Source of the DNA: JARFQW01 sp963842955
GTDB taxonomy: Bacteria; Pseudomonadota; Gammaproteobacteria; Steroidobacterales; XN24
Direction of reading: 5' to 3'
Assembly (NCBI GenBank): GCA_963842955.1
Contig: CAWJIJ010000011.1
Span: forward strand, 248,001-312,000
Length of the DNA: 64,000 nucleotides
Both the position numbers and the translations under genes were made by a program. The notes beneath the pieces are model-generated. The model saw nothing but the letters and a program-made list of their open reading frames with translations, ran no database searches and was not told where the DNA came from. Positions 14,635 through 23,715 of this stretch are shown one piece after another; position 1 is the first letter of the stretch, and each line of letters opens with the position of its first letter.

Positions 14635-17461
14635 TCAGGGAACCCGGGCACCGTGGCCCGCCGGCTGGCCGTCTGCATCGATAAATTCGATCTCTCCCAG
14701 GCCCAGGGCACGCACCTCCGGCTCAATGCGGGACAGGTCGCCGACGATAACCCAGACCAGGTTGCCGGGCAGGACATAGGTTCTGGCTGCGGCGGCCACA
14801 TCGTCGACCTCCAGGGCCCGTACACGACCGCTGTAGGTACTCCACCAGTCATCCGGCAATCCGAAACGCACCAGCTCGCCGAGAGACCCGGCAACGGCGC
14901 CGCCGGTTTCCCAGCGGCCCGGCAGGCTGAGAGTCGTTCGGGCCTTGACCTTCTCGACCTCTTCCAGGCTGGGTGGGCGAGAACCACGAATCGCTTCCAG
15001 CTCGGCGATGATCTCCTGGATGGCCGGTCCGGTACTGTCGGTCTGAACCGGTGCGTAGACGAAGAATGGCCGTTGGCCTTCGGCCGCAACCAGTGCCGTG
15101 GAGGCGCCGTAGGACCAGTTCTTGTCCTCACGCAGATTCATGTTGATCCTGGAGGTAAAGTCGCCTCCCAGAACATCATTCATGGCCTGCAGGGCGATCT
15201 CGTCCGGATTCGCCGTCGGTGGTGCAAGCTGGGCGGCAAAAATCACCGTTTGCTCAGCCTCCGGCCGATTCACCAGGTACACCTGGCCACCCTTCGGCTG
15301 GGAAACCGCCGCGATGTTCTTTGTGGGCACGGACCCCGGGGCCCAGCCCGCGAACAAGGCCTCAAGGCGAGGCTGGATGGTCGCCAGGTCCGTATCTCCC
15401 ACGACAATCAGCGTCCCGTTGCCCGGCTTGAACCAGGTTTCGTGAAACTGGCGAAGATCGCTGACATCCAGGGCAGCGACGGTCGCCTCGGTGCCGGAGC
15501 CCGTCAGCGGAAGGTCATAGGCGTGACCCTCTCCGTACAGGAGCCGGGGCAACACTCGCAGACCCATCGAAATCGGACGCACTTTTTCCCGCTGAATGGC
15601 GGCCAGCTGCTGGCGGCGAAGGCGCTCAAACTCGTTTTCCGGAAAAGCCGGCCGGAGAACGACATCCGCATAAAGATCCAGACTGGCGTCCAGGGTTTCC
15701 GTCAGCGTGGAGAGGGTCACGAAGGAAACATCCAGGACCGAACCGGCGCCGATACTGGCGCCGAGCATCGACAGCTCGTCGCTTATCTCCAGGGCAGACC
15801 GGGTGTCCGTGCCCTCGTCAAGCATACCCATGGCGAGGCTCGCCGTACCCGGCTTCCCGAACTGGTCGGCCGCGTAGCCGGCATCGAGGAGCAGGTTGAA
15901 ATTGACCACCGGCACGTCCCGGCGCGTCGCCACGATCAGCTCCAGACCGTTGGACAGCTGACCGCGCTCGAAATCGGGAAAACGCGCCTCCGGGAAAGTG
16001 TCGGGCATCGGCAAGACGGACCGGTCAGCGCCAGCCGCCGCCGCGGTTCCTTCTTCGAACGGCAGGATACGAAGAACGTAGTCACCGTCGCTCATCCAGC
16101 GACCTGCGGCATCACGCACTGCTTCGGGGGTCGCCGCCGCCAGCCGCTCGAAGCTGGCCCGATAGGCCAGCGGGTCACCGCCGAAAACCTGGTTCTCGGC
16201 CAGGATGTCCGACTTGCCGCCGAATCCGCCGATTCTCTCCATGCCGCGTATGAACCCGGCTCGTGCCTGGACACGGACTCGATCCAGTTCCCGTTCGGTC
16301 GGGCCCTCCTCCAGGAAACGGGCGACTTCCTCGTCGATGGCCTTCTCCAGGGCGTCCAGCGCTGTTCCGGATCTGCTCCGGGATGGGCCGTGGCCCAAAG
16401 CATCATCAGGCCGCCGATTTCCCCGGCATAGGGATAGGCCACCACATCCGTGGCGATCTGCTCCCGGTAGACCAAGCCGCTCGTAGAGGCGGGAATTTTT
16501 GCCGCCAGCAAGCGCGGACGCCGCCAATTCCAGGTAGTCCATATCGGCACTGCCCCACTGCGGTGCGTTCCAGACCCGATAGACCCGCGCCTGGGGCACG
16601 CGGTCCTGCATGACCTGCCGATGCGTCCCCGACCGCTTCGCGATCCAGACCTCCTGGCGTGTCAGCGGCGGCCCCGGTGGAATATCACCGAAATACAGAC
16701 GCACCTTCTCGAGCACTTCCTCAGGTTCTACATCGCCCGCGACGACCAGGGTGGCGTTGTTCGGCCCATACCAGGTCTTGAACCAGTTCTGCACGTCTTC
16801 AGCGCTGGCCGCATCCAGGTCCTCCATGGAGCCGATGGTCTCCCAGGAATACGGATGCCCGACCGGATAGGAGTTCCGGAGAATGACCTCGAAAACCTTG
16901 CCGTAGGGCTCGCTCTCCCCCTGGCGCTTCTCGTTCTTCACAACGTCACGTTGTTCATCCAGCTTCTCCTGGGTCACGGCACCCAGGAGATGGCCCATGC
17001 GATCGGACTCCATCCACAGCGCAAGGTCCAGCGCGGTATTCGGCACGGTCTGGAAGTAGTTGGTCCGATCAAAATTGGTAGTGCCGTTCTGACCCGTGGC
17101 GCCGACCCGGTCGAAGGGCTCGAAATACTCGGCGTCGTAGTTCTCCGTCCCATTGAACATGAGGTGCTCGAACAGGTGCGCGAAGCCGGTACGGCCAGGG
17201 CGCTCGTCCTTGGATCCCACGTGGTACCAGACGTTTACAGCGACAATCGGCGCCTTGCGGTCCTGATGCACGATCAGGGTAAGACCGTTATCCAGCACGT
17301 AGCGCTCGTAGTCGATATCGAAGGCGCCGGACGGGTCTGCGGCCACCGCACTGTCCGGGGACATGTCGGGCTCCGTGGATCCCGGGATTCTCGACGGACG
17401 GGTTTGCACAACCCTGCATGAGCAGGACCAGCGCCAGCGTACTCAGACGGATTCGCATCAT
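14635..17461 (-). CDS. M16 family zinc protease, lipoprotein (three frameshifts)
   Basis: Large two-half M16 (insulinase/pitrilysin) metallopeptidase of about 940 residues, probably periplasmic and lipid-anchored. The zinc motif HLFEH lies at about residue 95 after correction, with a second M16 half after about residue 500. A long frame covers 14635-17409, but the lipoprotein signal (MRIRLSTLALVLLMQGC, from 17461 or 17458) is in another frame, joined if one base is dropped at 17381-17386. Inside, the segment between about 16473 and 16360 reads normally only in a shifted frame (LVYREQIATDVVAYPYAGEI), needing one base removed and one restored. All three look like sequence errors. Confidence 0.8.
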
Positions 17462-17486
17462 GAACAACACTCCGGACGGGACGAAA

Positions 17487-17521
17487 GAGGCCGTGGCCCG
17501 ACGCAATCGGACCACGGCCTC
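17487..17521 (-). terminator. rho-independent-type terminator after the 17539-18018 gene
   Basis: A perfect ten-base-pair stem (GAGGCCGTGG with CCACGGCCTC) with an inner four-pair stem in the loop, 17 bases after the stop of the minus-strand gene at 17539. On that strand it is followed by TTTCG, a short T-run. It separates this gene from the M16 gene. Confidence 0.6.
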
Positions 17522-17538
17522 AAGCGAAAAGTGCCGGT

Positions 17539-18018
17539 TTACCGGCCACCCGCCGGCAACGCCAGCGGCACGTCCTTCTGCAGCTGCAGGCGAACCAGGC
17601 TATCCAGCCGGCGCTCGATCTGCATGTAGCGGAAGACCTTCGATGACGGAATGATCTTGCTGAAGTTGCGGATGTATTTCTCCTGCAGCTTGATCCGATC
17701 CCTGTCAATGTCGAGGGTCTCGTTCATCAGCGTCTTGGCCTGATCGTCCGGCAGGGACAGGTAGTCGTCCGAGTACCGCTTGAGCAGGGCAACGGTCTTG
17801 TCGTCGAGCTTCGCGACGTCGGAACGGTATTCCCGATAAGCGGGCCAGAAAGCCTCGCTTTCGGCCTCGGTGAGGATCAGGTTGGCGGCCACGATGTTCT
17901 GACGATCGGCTTCGAGCTGGGCGCGGCCCATCTCGATCATTTCGTCGGCACTCTGCGCCCACACGGACGGGGCGGCCACAAGCAGTGCGGCGACTGTTAG
18001 CAGTTTTCTTCCAAACAC
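17539..18018 (-). CDS. secreted protein of unknown function
   Basis: Exported protein of 159 residues with a signal peptide cleaved after about VWAQ (residues 1-22). The mature part is helical and highly charged (AFWPAYREYRSDVAKLDDK, a KRYSDDYLSLPDDQAK block, DRDRIKLQEKYIRNFSKIIP). This is reminiscent of Spy/CpxP-like periplasmic helical proteins, but without their LTXXQ repeats. The start is GTG at 18018 with GGGAG 7 bases upstream. It sits downstream of tRNA-Met behind a long structured leader and ends at a good hairpin terminator. Function unknown. Confidence 0.75.
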   Translation of the reverse strand: MFGRKLLTVAALLVAAPSVWAQSADEMIEMGRAQLEADRQNIVAANLILTEAESEAFWPAYREYRSDVAKLDDKTVALLKRYSDDYLSLPDDQAKTLMNETLDIDRDRIKLQEKYIRNFSKIIPSSKVFRYMQIERRLDSLVRLQLQKDVPLALPAGGR

Positions 18019-18324
18019 GATCTATCTCCCTGCGCTGTCCCGGCAAATCGGCCGGGCAGCGTTGTTAGCCGGGCGCGGGATGCCCGATAAGATGCCACGG
18101 CGCGACGAAACCCCGTCTCGACGGCGGTGGCCATTTGCTTGGGAGAGCGTGAGGACCGACCCTGGGCGTCGCCCGGGCATTCCGGGTCCGGACGCCGTAA
18201 ACTCCAGAAGCCTGGCGCCTCGGGCAGCTCGCCCCCCCCTGTATTCGGCAGTTCGCCCATCCGGGCCGACGCCGCCCGGGATTATAGCGGTTGGAGAGGG
18301 ACAGGCGGAGCAATAGAGGGAAGA
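18019..18324. other. 306-base non-coding stretch between secreted-protein gene and tRNA-Met
   Basis: No supported gene. It holds a bulged inverted repeat at 18034-18060 (GCTG-T-CCCGGC against GCCGGGCAGC) just before the gene start, several GC-rich repeats around 18150-18200, a run of eight C at about 18231-18238, and on the minus strand a perfect TATAAT at 18281-18286. It may be a long mRNA leader for the minus-strand gene at 17539. Confidence 0.5.
18281..18286 (-). promoter_or_regulatory. TATAAT -10 element for the secreted-protein gene
   Basis: Perfect minus-strand TATAAT about 39 bases after the tRNA-Met end. No -35 at ideal spacing is seen (TTGCTC lies 22 bases upstream). If used, the transcript would have a leader of about 255 bases. 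Confidence 0.4.
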
Positions 18325-18401
18325 TGGTGGCTAGGGGGAGATTTGAACTCCCGACCCCGAGATTATGAGTCCCGTGCTCTGACCAACTGAGCTACCTAGC
18401 C
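18325..18401 (-). tRNA. tRNA-Met (CAT), elongator type
   Basis: A 77-base cloverleaf with encoded CCA. Acceptor GGCTAGG pairs with CCTAGCC, the D arm is GCTCAGTTGGTCAGAGC, the anticodon CAT sits at 18365-18367 in loop CTCATAA, and the T arm reads GTCGGGAGTTCAAATCTCCC. It is close to E. coli elongator tRNA-Met, and its first base pair (G-C) is not the mismatched pair of initiator tRNA. The acceptor stem does not match lysidine tRNA-Ile2. Confidence 0.95.
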
Positions 18402-18438
18402 ACGGGAGCTACCCGCCGCGCCCGGCGAAGGGCGCGAG

Positions 18439-18468
18439 ATTGTCGGGCCCCGGACGGGGCCTTGTCAA
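18439..18468 (-). promoter_or_regulatory. sigma-70 promoter for tRNA-Met
   Basis: On the minus strand TTGACA (18463-18468) is followed after 18 bases by GACAAT (18439-18444). The -35 is perfect. The spacer holds the palindrome GGCCCCGTCCGGGGCC, and the region after the -10 is GC-rich, as in stringently controlled stable-RNA promoters. The tRNA begins about 30 bases after the expected start. Confidence 0.65.
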
Positions 18469-18517
18469 GGCAGCGCGCTACGCGCGCGCCTCTGCGAGCG
18501 CCTCGGGGCGAACCCGC

Positions 18518-19609
18518 CTAGACGTTGAATCGAAAGTGAACGACGTCGCCGTCCTGAACCACGTAGTCCTTGCCTTCAAGGCGCATTTTTCCGGCCTCTC
18601 TGGCGCCGGATTCCCCGTTGCAGGCCAGGTAATCGTCGAAAGCAATGACCTCGGCCCGGATGAATCCCTTCTGGAAATCCGTGTGAATCTCGCCGGCGGC
18701 CTCCGGGGCCGTTGCGCCGATCGGCACGGTCCAGGCCCGCACTTCCTTTGGCCCGGCGGTGAAGTACGTGTGCAGCCCCAGCAGGCGGTAGCCGGCGCGG
18801 ATAACCCGGTCCAGCCCGGGCTCGTCGAGGCCGAGATCGGACAGGAAGTCGATCTTGTCAGCGGCATCCAGCTGAGCGATTTCTGCCTCGATGGCCCCGC
18901 ACACCGCGACCAGCTCCGCGCCTTCCTCTGCCGCCAGGGCCTCAACGGCCTGGAGCATGGCATTGTCAGAAAACCCGGTTTCGCTCACGTTGGCCACGTA
19001 GAGGGTGGGCTTGACGGTCAGAAGGTGCAGTTCGCCGATTTCCTCGAGATCCTCCGGTGAAAGGTCAAGGGCCCGCGCGGGCCGCCCCTCGTCGAGGCCC
19101 TCGGCCACCCGGGCGAGGACATCGCGGCGGCGGATGTCTTCCTTGCGGCCGGCTTTCGCCGCCCGGACCGCTCGCTCGAGATGCCTCGTTACGGTGCCGA
19201 AGTCCGCCAGAACCAGCTCGAGATTGATGATCTCGATATCGTGAACCGGGTCTACCCTGCCTGCGACATGGACCACGTCGTCGTTCTCGAAGCAACGGAC
19301 CACATGGGCAATCGCGTCGGTCTCGCGAATATTGGCCAGGAACTGATTGCCCAGGCCTTCGCCCTTGGACGCGCCTTCGACCAGTCCGGCGATATCCACG
19401 AACTCGATGGTTGTGGGCAGGACCTTCTCCGGCCTCGCAATGGCGGCAAGCCGGGTCAGACGGGGATCAGGTACCGGAACCACCCCCACGTTGGGATCGA
19501 TCGTGCAAAACGGGTAGTTCTCTGCGGCAATCTCTGCCTCCGTGAGCGCATTGAACAAGGTGGACTTGCCGACGTTGGGGAGCCCGACGATGCCGATGCG
19601 TATGCCCAT
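18518..19609 (-). CDS. ychF: redox-regulated ATPase YchF
   Basis: Obg-family P-loop ATPase of 363 residues that binds ribosomes and influences translation and stress responses. GLPNVGKST (residues 8-16), DIAGLVEGASKGEGLGNQFL and a C-terminal TGS-like domain (ending VVQDGDVVHFRFNV) are diagnostic. Family members hydrolyse ATP because the G4 NKXD motif is altered. It overlaps the stop of pth by one base, the standard pth-ychF arrangement. Confidence 0.97.
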   Translation of the reverse strand: MGIRIGIVGLPNVGKSTLFNALTEAEIAAENYPFCTIDPNVGVVPVPDPRLTRLAAIARPEKVLPTTIEFVDIAGLVEGASKGEGLGNQFLANIRETDAIAHVVRCFENDDVVHVAGRVDPVHDIEIINLELVLADFGTVTRHLERAVRAAKAGRKEDIRRRDVLARVAEGLDEGRPARALDLSPEDLEEIGELHLLTVKPTLYVANVSETGFSDNAMLQAVEALAAEEGAELVAVCGAIEAEIAQLDAADKIDFLSDLGLDEPGLDRVIRAGYRLLGLHTYFTAGPKEVRAWTVPIGATAPEAAGEIHTDFQKGFIRAEVIAFDDYLACNGESGAREAGKMRLEGKDYVVQDGDVVHFRFNV

Positions 19610-20262
19610 CAGTCATCGCCTCGGGGTTTCTTCGTGGGGGTATCCGCGCCGTCACCGGCCGATTTCCGGTACGGCCGCGGCTCGACCCCGCGGCTGTGGA
19701 GTGAGTGCATGGCTTTCTGGTCGCCCTCGCCGATGAGTATCGGGATCACGTCCGTGGCATCCTCCACGGCTTCGTTGATCCTGGCCTCCTGGTCCGCGGG
19801 GGCGCGATTGAGGACGTAACCGATGACATCTTCCCGATGTCCCGGGTGCCCGATGCCGATGCGCAGGCGATAGAAGTCGCGGCCCAGGTGCGCAATGACG
19901 TCCTTCAGGCCATTATGCCCCCCGGCACCTCCACCGAGCTTGAGCCGAACCGTCCCGGGCTCCAGATCGAGTTCGTCATGGGCGACAAGGATTCCGGAGG
20001 CCGGGACCTTCAGGAAACGGGCCAGACTGACCACCGCCAGCCCGCTCTTGTTCATGTAGGTATCCGGATTGAGGAGCCGGACGTCGGCCCCGTCGACGGA
20101 AATGGTCGCAACCTGGCCGTGGAACTTTCCCTGGGCCTTGAACGTGCCGCCGTGCCGGCGGGCCAGCGCGTCGGTAAGCCAGAAGCCGGCATTGTGCCGG
20201 GTCTGTTCGTACTTGCGCCCGGGGTTGCCGAGGCCAACGATAATGCGAATCCGCTCGGTCAT
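19609..20262 (-). CDS. pth: peptidyl-tRNA hydrolase
   Basis: Enzyme of 217 residues that releases peptides from peptidyl-tRNA dropped by ribosomes. VGLGNPGRKYEQTRHNAGF contains the catalytic His and nearby Asn; LVAHDELDLEPG and GGGAGGHNGLKDVI follow as usual. A charged C-terminal extension after about residue 190 (PRPYRKSAGDGADTPTKKPR) exceeds the usual 190-195 residues. It lies between rplY, after a terminator, and ychF. Confidence 0.97.
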   Translation of the reverse strand: MTERIRIIVGLGNPGRKYEQTRHNAGFWLTDALARRHGGTFKAQGKFHGQVATISVDGADVRLLNPDTYMNKSGLAVVSLARFLKVPASGILVAHDELDLEPGTVRLKLGGGAGGHNGLKDVIAHLGRDFYRLRIGIGHPGHREDVIGYVLNRAPADQEARINEAVEDATDVIPILIGEGDQKAMHSLHSRGVEPRPYRKSAGDGADTPTKKPRGDD

Positions 20263-20301
20263 GGTTCGTCCGGAAAGGTCGCGACCCGTGGATGGATCAT
20301 T

Positions 20302-20339
20302 AAAAAGAGGGTCAGGGCCGCCTCGCTGCGAGGCGGCCC
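20302..20339 (-). terminator. intrinsic terminator after rplY
   Basis: A perfect eleven-base-pair stem, GGGCCGCCTCG with CGAGGCGGCCC around a 3-base loop, 29 bases after the rplY stop. On the minus strand it is followed by TGACCCTC and then five T. It should end prs-rplY transcripts or attenuate read-through into pth-ychF. Confidence 0.7.
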
Positions 20340-20368
20340 CGATCGAGACAATCGCGCCATGCGCGTCT

Positions 20369-21019
20369 CTAGTCTTCTTCCGCCTCGGGCGCGTCCGGCT
20401 CTTCGCCCTCGACCTCCTCGCCTTCGACCTCCTCTTCCTCGGCCTGGACGCGGATGACGTGCACAGTAGCTACCGCCTGATCCTGAATGGTTTCGCCGGC
20501 GGCGAGCTCCACGCCCTCGGGAATGTCCAGCTCCGAGACATGCAGAATCGCGTCCATCTCCAGCCCGGATATGTCGGCTTCGATGGACTCCGGCAGATCC
20601 CTGGGCAGACAGGTCACCTCGAGTTCGGTGATGACGCGCGATACATTGCCACCCTGCTTGACGCCCGGCGCCTCTTCCTCGCCGACGAAGTTGATCGGCA
20701 CGGACACACGGATTTTCTCGTCTTCGAGAATGCGCTGCAGGTCGATATGCATGATGACGTTGCGCGCCGGATGGCGCTGCACGTCCTTGATGATGCACGG
20801 CTGCGCCTTGTCACCGATGGTTAGCGTCAGAATGCTCGAGTACACGGCCTCGTTGGTGAGGCTGTGGGTGAGCGTGTCCCGGTCGAGGACAAGGGCCCTG
20901 GGCGGGCGACGGCCCCCGTAAAGGATGCCGGGGACCATGCCGGTGCGACGCAGGCGGCGGCTCGCACCTTTGCCCTGATCGTCCCGGTCTTCCCCGACAA
21001 GCGTGAAATCCTGGCTCAT
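20369..21019 (-). CDS. rplY: 50S ribosomal protein L25, long CTC form
   Basis: 5S-rRNA-binding ribosomal protein of 216 residues, in the long form with a C-terminal TL5/CTC domain. The N-terminal domain has RRLRRTGMVPGILYGG and DVQRHPARNVIMHIDLQ; the C-terminal domain has LEVTCLPRDLPESIEADIS. It ends in a strongly acidic tail with a repeated VEGEE unit. The ATG at 21019 has GGGAGA 8 bases upstream; the longer open frame above it is non-coding. Located downstream of prs, as is usual. Confidence 0.96.
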   Translation of the reverse strand: MSQDFTLVGEDRDDQGKGASRRLRRTGMVPGILYGGRRPPRALVLDRDTLTHSLTNEAVYSSILTLTIGDKAQPCIIKDVQRHPARNVIMHIDLQRILEDEKIRVSVPINFVGEEEAPGVKQGGNVSRVITELEVTCLPRDLPESIEADISGLEMDAILHVSELDIPEGVELAAGETIQDQAVATVHVIRVQAEEEEVEGEEVEGEEPDAPEAEED

Positions 21020-21111
21020 TTTTCGATTCTCCCTGGAAGGATGATTTTCGTTGCCACCGGCCCGCGACCAGGCCGATGCTTGGGTTTTGCCCGCTCCCGC
21101 GGGCGCTGGAT

Positions 21112-22065
21112 TCAGTCCACGTAAAGCGAACTGACGGATTCTTCGTCGCTGATACGACGCATGGTTTCGGCGAGCATCTCCGCGACGCTCAGCTGTCTGA
21201 TCTTCGAGCACGCCGTGGCTTCGTCGCGCAACGGTATGGTGTCGGTGACCACAAGTTCGTCGAGCACACTGTTCTCGATCCGCTCCACGGCCGGCCCGGA
21301 GAGCAACGGGTGGGTAATGTAGGCAACCACCTTAAGCGCGCCCTGGTCCTTCAGAGCTCCGACCGCCTGGCAGAGCGTGCCTGCGGTGTCGATCATGTCG
21401 TCGACCAGCAGGCAGGTCTTGTCGCGCACATCACCGATGATGTGCATGACCTTGGCCTCGTTCGGCTTCGGTCGCCGCTTGTCGATAATGGCCAGGTCCG
21501 AATCGTTGAGTCGCTTGGCCAGAGCCCGGGCCCGGACGACGCCACCCACGTCCGGCGAAACGACGATCATGTTCTCGTAACCCTGGCGCCAGGCATCGTG
21601 CAGCAGGACCGGTGAGGCATAGACGTTGTCCACGGGAATGTCGAAAAAACCCTGGATCTGGTCGGCGTGCAGATCGATGGTCAGCAACCGGTCAACGCCC
21701 GCACCCGTAATCATGTTGGCCACGAGCTTCGCGCTGATCGCGACCCGCTGGGCCCGCGGCCGCCGATCCTGGCGCGCATAACCGTAGTAGGGCATCACCG
21801 CGGTGACCCGGGCCGCGCTCGCGCGGCGCAGCGCATCGGCGATCACGAGGAGCTCCATCAGATTGTCATTCACCGGCGGACAGGTGGACTGAACGATAAA
21901 TACGTCCCGGCCGCGCACATTCTCCATAACCTCGACATGCGCCTCACCGTCGCTGAAACGGCCCACGTTGAGCCGCCCTAGCGGGAAACCCAGGTGCCGG
22001 GCAATGCTTTCCGCCAAAGCGCGGTTCGCGTTGCCTGAGAAGACCGCCATTGAGCCGAGTTCCAC
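21112..22065 (-). CDS. prs: ribose-phosphate pyrophosphokinase
   Basis: Makes PRPP from ribose 5-phosphate and ATP for nucleotide, His and Trp synthesis (317 residues). Seen: VFSGNANRALAESIA, the RQDRRPRAQRVAISAK flexible-loop region, DLHADQIQGFFDIPVDN, and the PRPP-binding loop LLVDDMIDTAGTL. The GTG at 22065 is chosen because AGGAGG lies 5 bases before it and the family begins just there. tRNA-Gln is encoded immediately upstream on the same strand. Confidence 0.97.
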   Translation of the reverse strand: MELGSMAVFSGNANRALAESIARHLGFPLGRLNVGRFSDGEAHVEVMENVRGRDVFIVQSTCPPVNDNLMELLVIADALRRASAARVTAVMPYYGYARQDRRPRAQRVAISAKLVANMITGAGVDRLLTIDLHADQIQGFFDIPVDNVYASPVLLHDAWRQGYENMIVVSPDVGGVVRARALAKRLNDSDLAIIDKRRPKPNEAKVMHIIGDVRDKTCLLVDDMIDTAGTLCQAVGALKDQGALKVVAYITHPLLSGPAVERIENSVLDELVVTDTIPLRDEATACSKIRQLSVAEMLAETMRRISDEESVSSLYVD

Positions 22066-22136
22066 GTTGGCCTCCTGTCTGCCCGGATCCCGATGGCCAA
22101 TCGCCGGAACCCGCTGAGTGGCCACGCTGGCCATAT

Positions 22137-22211
22137 TGGCTGGGGTGGCAGGATTCGAACCTGCGCATGGCGGGATCAAAACCCGCTGCCTTACCACTTG
22201 GCTACACCCCA
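22137..22211 (-). tRNA. tRNA-Gln (TTG)
   Basis: A 75-base cloverleaf with encoded CCA. Acceptor TGGGGTG pairs with CACCCCA, the D arm is TAGCCAAGTGGTAAGGCA, the anticodon TTG (22177-22179) sits in loop TTTTGAT on stem GCGGG, and the T arm is GCAGGTTCGAATCCTGC. It lies between ispE and prs, a common gammaproteobacterial site, and is probably cut from the same transcript. Confidence 0.95.
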
Positions 22212-22246
22212 AGAAAAACCGCCGGACGGTCGGCGCGGCGTCGCGC

Positions 22247-23098
22247 TCAGACGGACCGGTAGTCCAGCAGCGGCGAGCGGTTCAGCCCGCGCGCCACGAA
22301 TCCTGTCCAGGCCGCGGGCAGCTGCTGCAGAACCGCCTGAGCCATGACCTGGTTGTCAAAGTCCAGAAAACAGCACCCTCCGGTCCCCGACAGTCGCGCG
22401 GGCCCATAGCTGGACATCCAGTCCAGCGCCTCGGCCACCGCCGGGTACCGCCGCCGCACAACGGGCTCGAAATCATTCCGTCCGCCCGTCGAAAGAAAGC
22501 CGTTAATTGTCGTCTCGGGGGAATTTCGTGTCAATTCCGGGGCGGCGAAAATCCCTGCAGTGGGAACCGCGCACCCGGGATTCACCACCAGGTACCAGGA
22601 GCGGGGCCAGTCCGTGGCCTGAAGCTCATTCCCCACGCCGTCGGCAAAAGCCGCCCGGCCGCGTACGAACACCGGCACGTCCGCGCCCAGAGGCAGGGCC
22701 AGCCCCGCTAACTCGTCTTCGGTCAGACCCGCCTTCCAGAGATGATTGAGGGCCACGAGCGTCGTTGCCGCGTCGGAACTGCCGCCGCCAAGCCCGCCCC
22801 CCGCCGGAATTCGCTTCGTGATCCGGATCGTGACGCCCCGGCTGACTCCGGCGGCTTCCTGAAGCGTCAGCGCGGCGCGAACGGCCAGGTCGTCGGCCTC
22901 GGGCACCCCGGCAAGCCCCTCGGGTCGACGAATGGCCCCGTCCCGGCGCTGCTCGAAGGCCAGCGAGTCGCCGTAATCGAGAAACTGAAAGGCGGTCTGG
23001 AGCCGGTGATACCCGTCATCCCGGCGGCCCAGGACGTGAAGAAAGAGATTGAGCTTGGCCGGGGCCGGCCAGTATCGGCCCCAGCGGGCCAGCTTCAT
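22247..23098 (-). CDS. ispE: 4-diphosphocytidyl-2-C-methyl-D-erythritol kinase
   Basis: GHMP kinase of the MEP isoprenoid pathway (283 residues). PAPAKLNLFLHVLGRRDDGYH at the N-terminus includes the substrate Lys region, IPAGGGLGGGSSDAA is the ATP-binding glycine loop, and LSGTGGCCFLDF is the C-terminal GHMP motif. Its start overlaps the stop of lolB by 4 bases. Confidence 0.96.
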   Translation of the reverse strand: MKLARWGRYWPAPAKLNLFLHVLGRRDDGYHRLQTAFQFLDYGDSLAFEQRRDGAIRRPEGLAGVPEADDLAVRAALTLQEAAGVSRGVTIRITKRIPAGGGLGGGSSDAATTLVALNHLWKAGLTEDELAGLALPLGADVPVFVRGRAAFADGVGNELQATDWPRSWYLVVNPGCAVPTAGIFAAPELTRNSPETTINGFLSTGGRNDFEPVVRRRYPAVAEALDWMSSYGPARLSGTGGCCFLDFDNQVMAQAVLQQLPAAWTGFVARGLNRSPLLDYRSV

Positions 23099-23715
23099 TC
23101 GTCCCTGGCGCCGGACCCCGTCAGGCCCGTCTGCCAGCTGTCGATCGCCAGGCGTATGCGGATATTGTCTTTTTCCATCAAGAGACGGCCGGGCAGGGTT
23201 TCCCCCATATGTGTGGCATAGCGCTCGAAACCCACCGCCCAGCCGGCCTGGTCGAGGGCCTCGAGATTCCCCTGGTCGCCCACGGTTTCCTCGGCCGGAA
23301 GGCCGGGATCAGACACGCCGAGGATCCAGTACCGCATGCTGTAGACAGGCAGGCTGAAACCAAATCGCTCGGTCATCTCGACAACCGGGTCAGTGACCCA
23401 GAACTCGTCGCCGCGGGTGGTCTTTACGCGGAGACGGTCGTTGCCGCCATGGATCCGGAAGCCGCCGAATCCGAAAGGCCCGCGAAACCGGAAATCCAGA
23501 TCGTCTTCCCGCTGCTCCCAGGAAACCGTGCCGTTATAGCCCTTGCGGCCGATCTTCAGTGCGATACGCCCATCCATGCCCCAGTCGTCCAGCGCGCGCA
23601 GGCGATCGCGACGGGCAAGCCAGTCGGCATCGATGGACTCACCAATTCGGTCTCCGCTGCTCACACAACCCCCCGCCACCAGGAACACGGCGAAGATTAT
23701 AGCCGCCCGGCTCAC
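23095..23715 (-). CDS. lolB: outer-membrane lipoprotein receptor LolB
   Basis: Lipoprotein of 206 residues that accepts lipoproteins from LolA and inserts them into the outer membrane. The lipobox VAGGC puts the lipidated Cys at 17. The DWGMDGRIALK and the NGTVSWEQREDDLDFRFRGP block, and SLPVYSMRYWILG, match the LolB barrel. Start GTG at 23715 overlaps the stop of the TPR lipoprotein gene. The TPR-lolB-ispE overlaps indicate translational coupling. Confidence 0.93.
   Translation of the reverse strand: MSRAAIIFAVFLVAGGCVSSGDRIGESIDADWLARRDRLRALDDWGMDGRIALKIGRKGYNGTVSWEQREDDLDFRFRGPFGFGGFRIHGGNDRLRVKTTRGDEFWVTDPVVEMTERFGFSLPVYSMRYWILGVSDPGLPAEETVGDQGNLEALDQAGWAVGFERYATHMGETLPGRLLMEKDNIRIRLAIDSWQTGLTGSGARDE

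Noticed and set aside
14392..16431. 679-residue open frame on + opposite the M16 gene
   Set aside because: Mirrors the M16 protease; composition is typical of antisense frames and it crosses the repaired end of the membrane-protein gene.
18473..18487. GCGCGC-TAC-GCGCGC hairpin after ychF as a terminator
   Set aside because: No T-run follows and the tRNA-Met -35 begins almost at once; kept only as a possible pause.
21080..21112. GCCCGC-TCCC-GCGGGC hairpin between prs and rplY as a terminator
   Set aside because: On the transcribed strand it is followed by A and C, not T; rplY is expected to be co-transcribed with prs.
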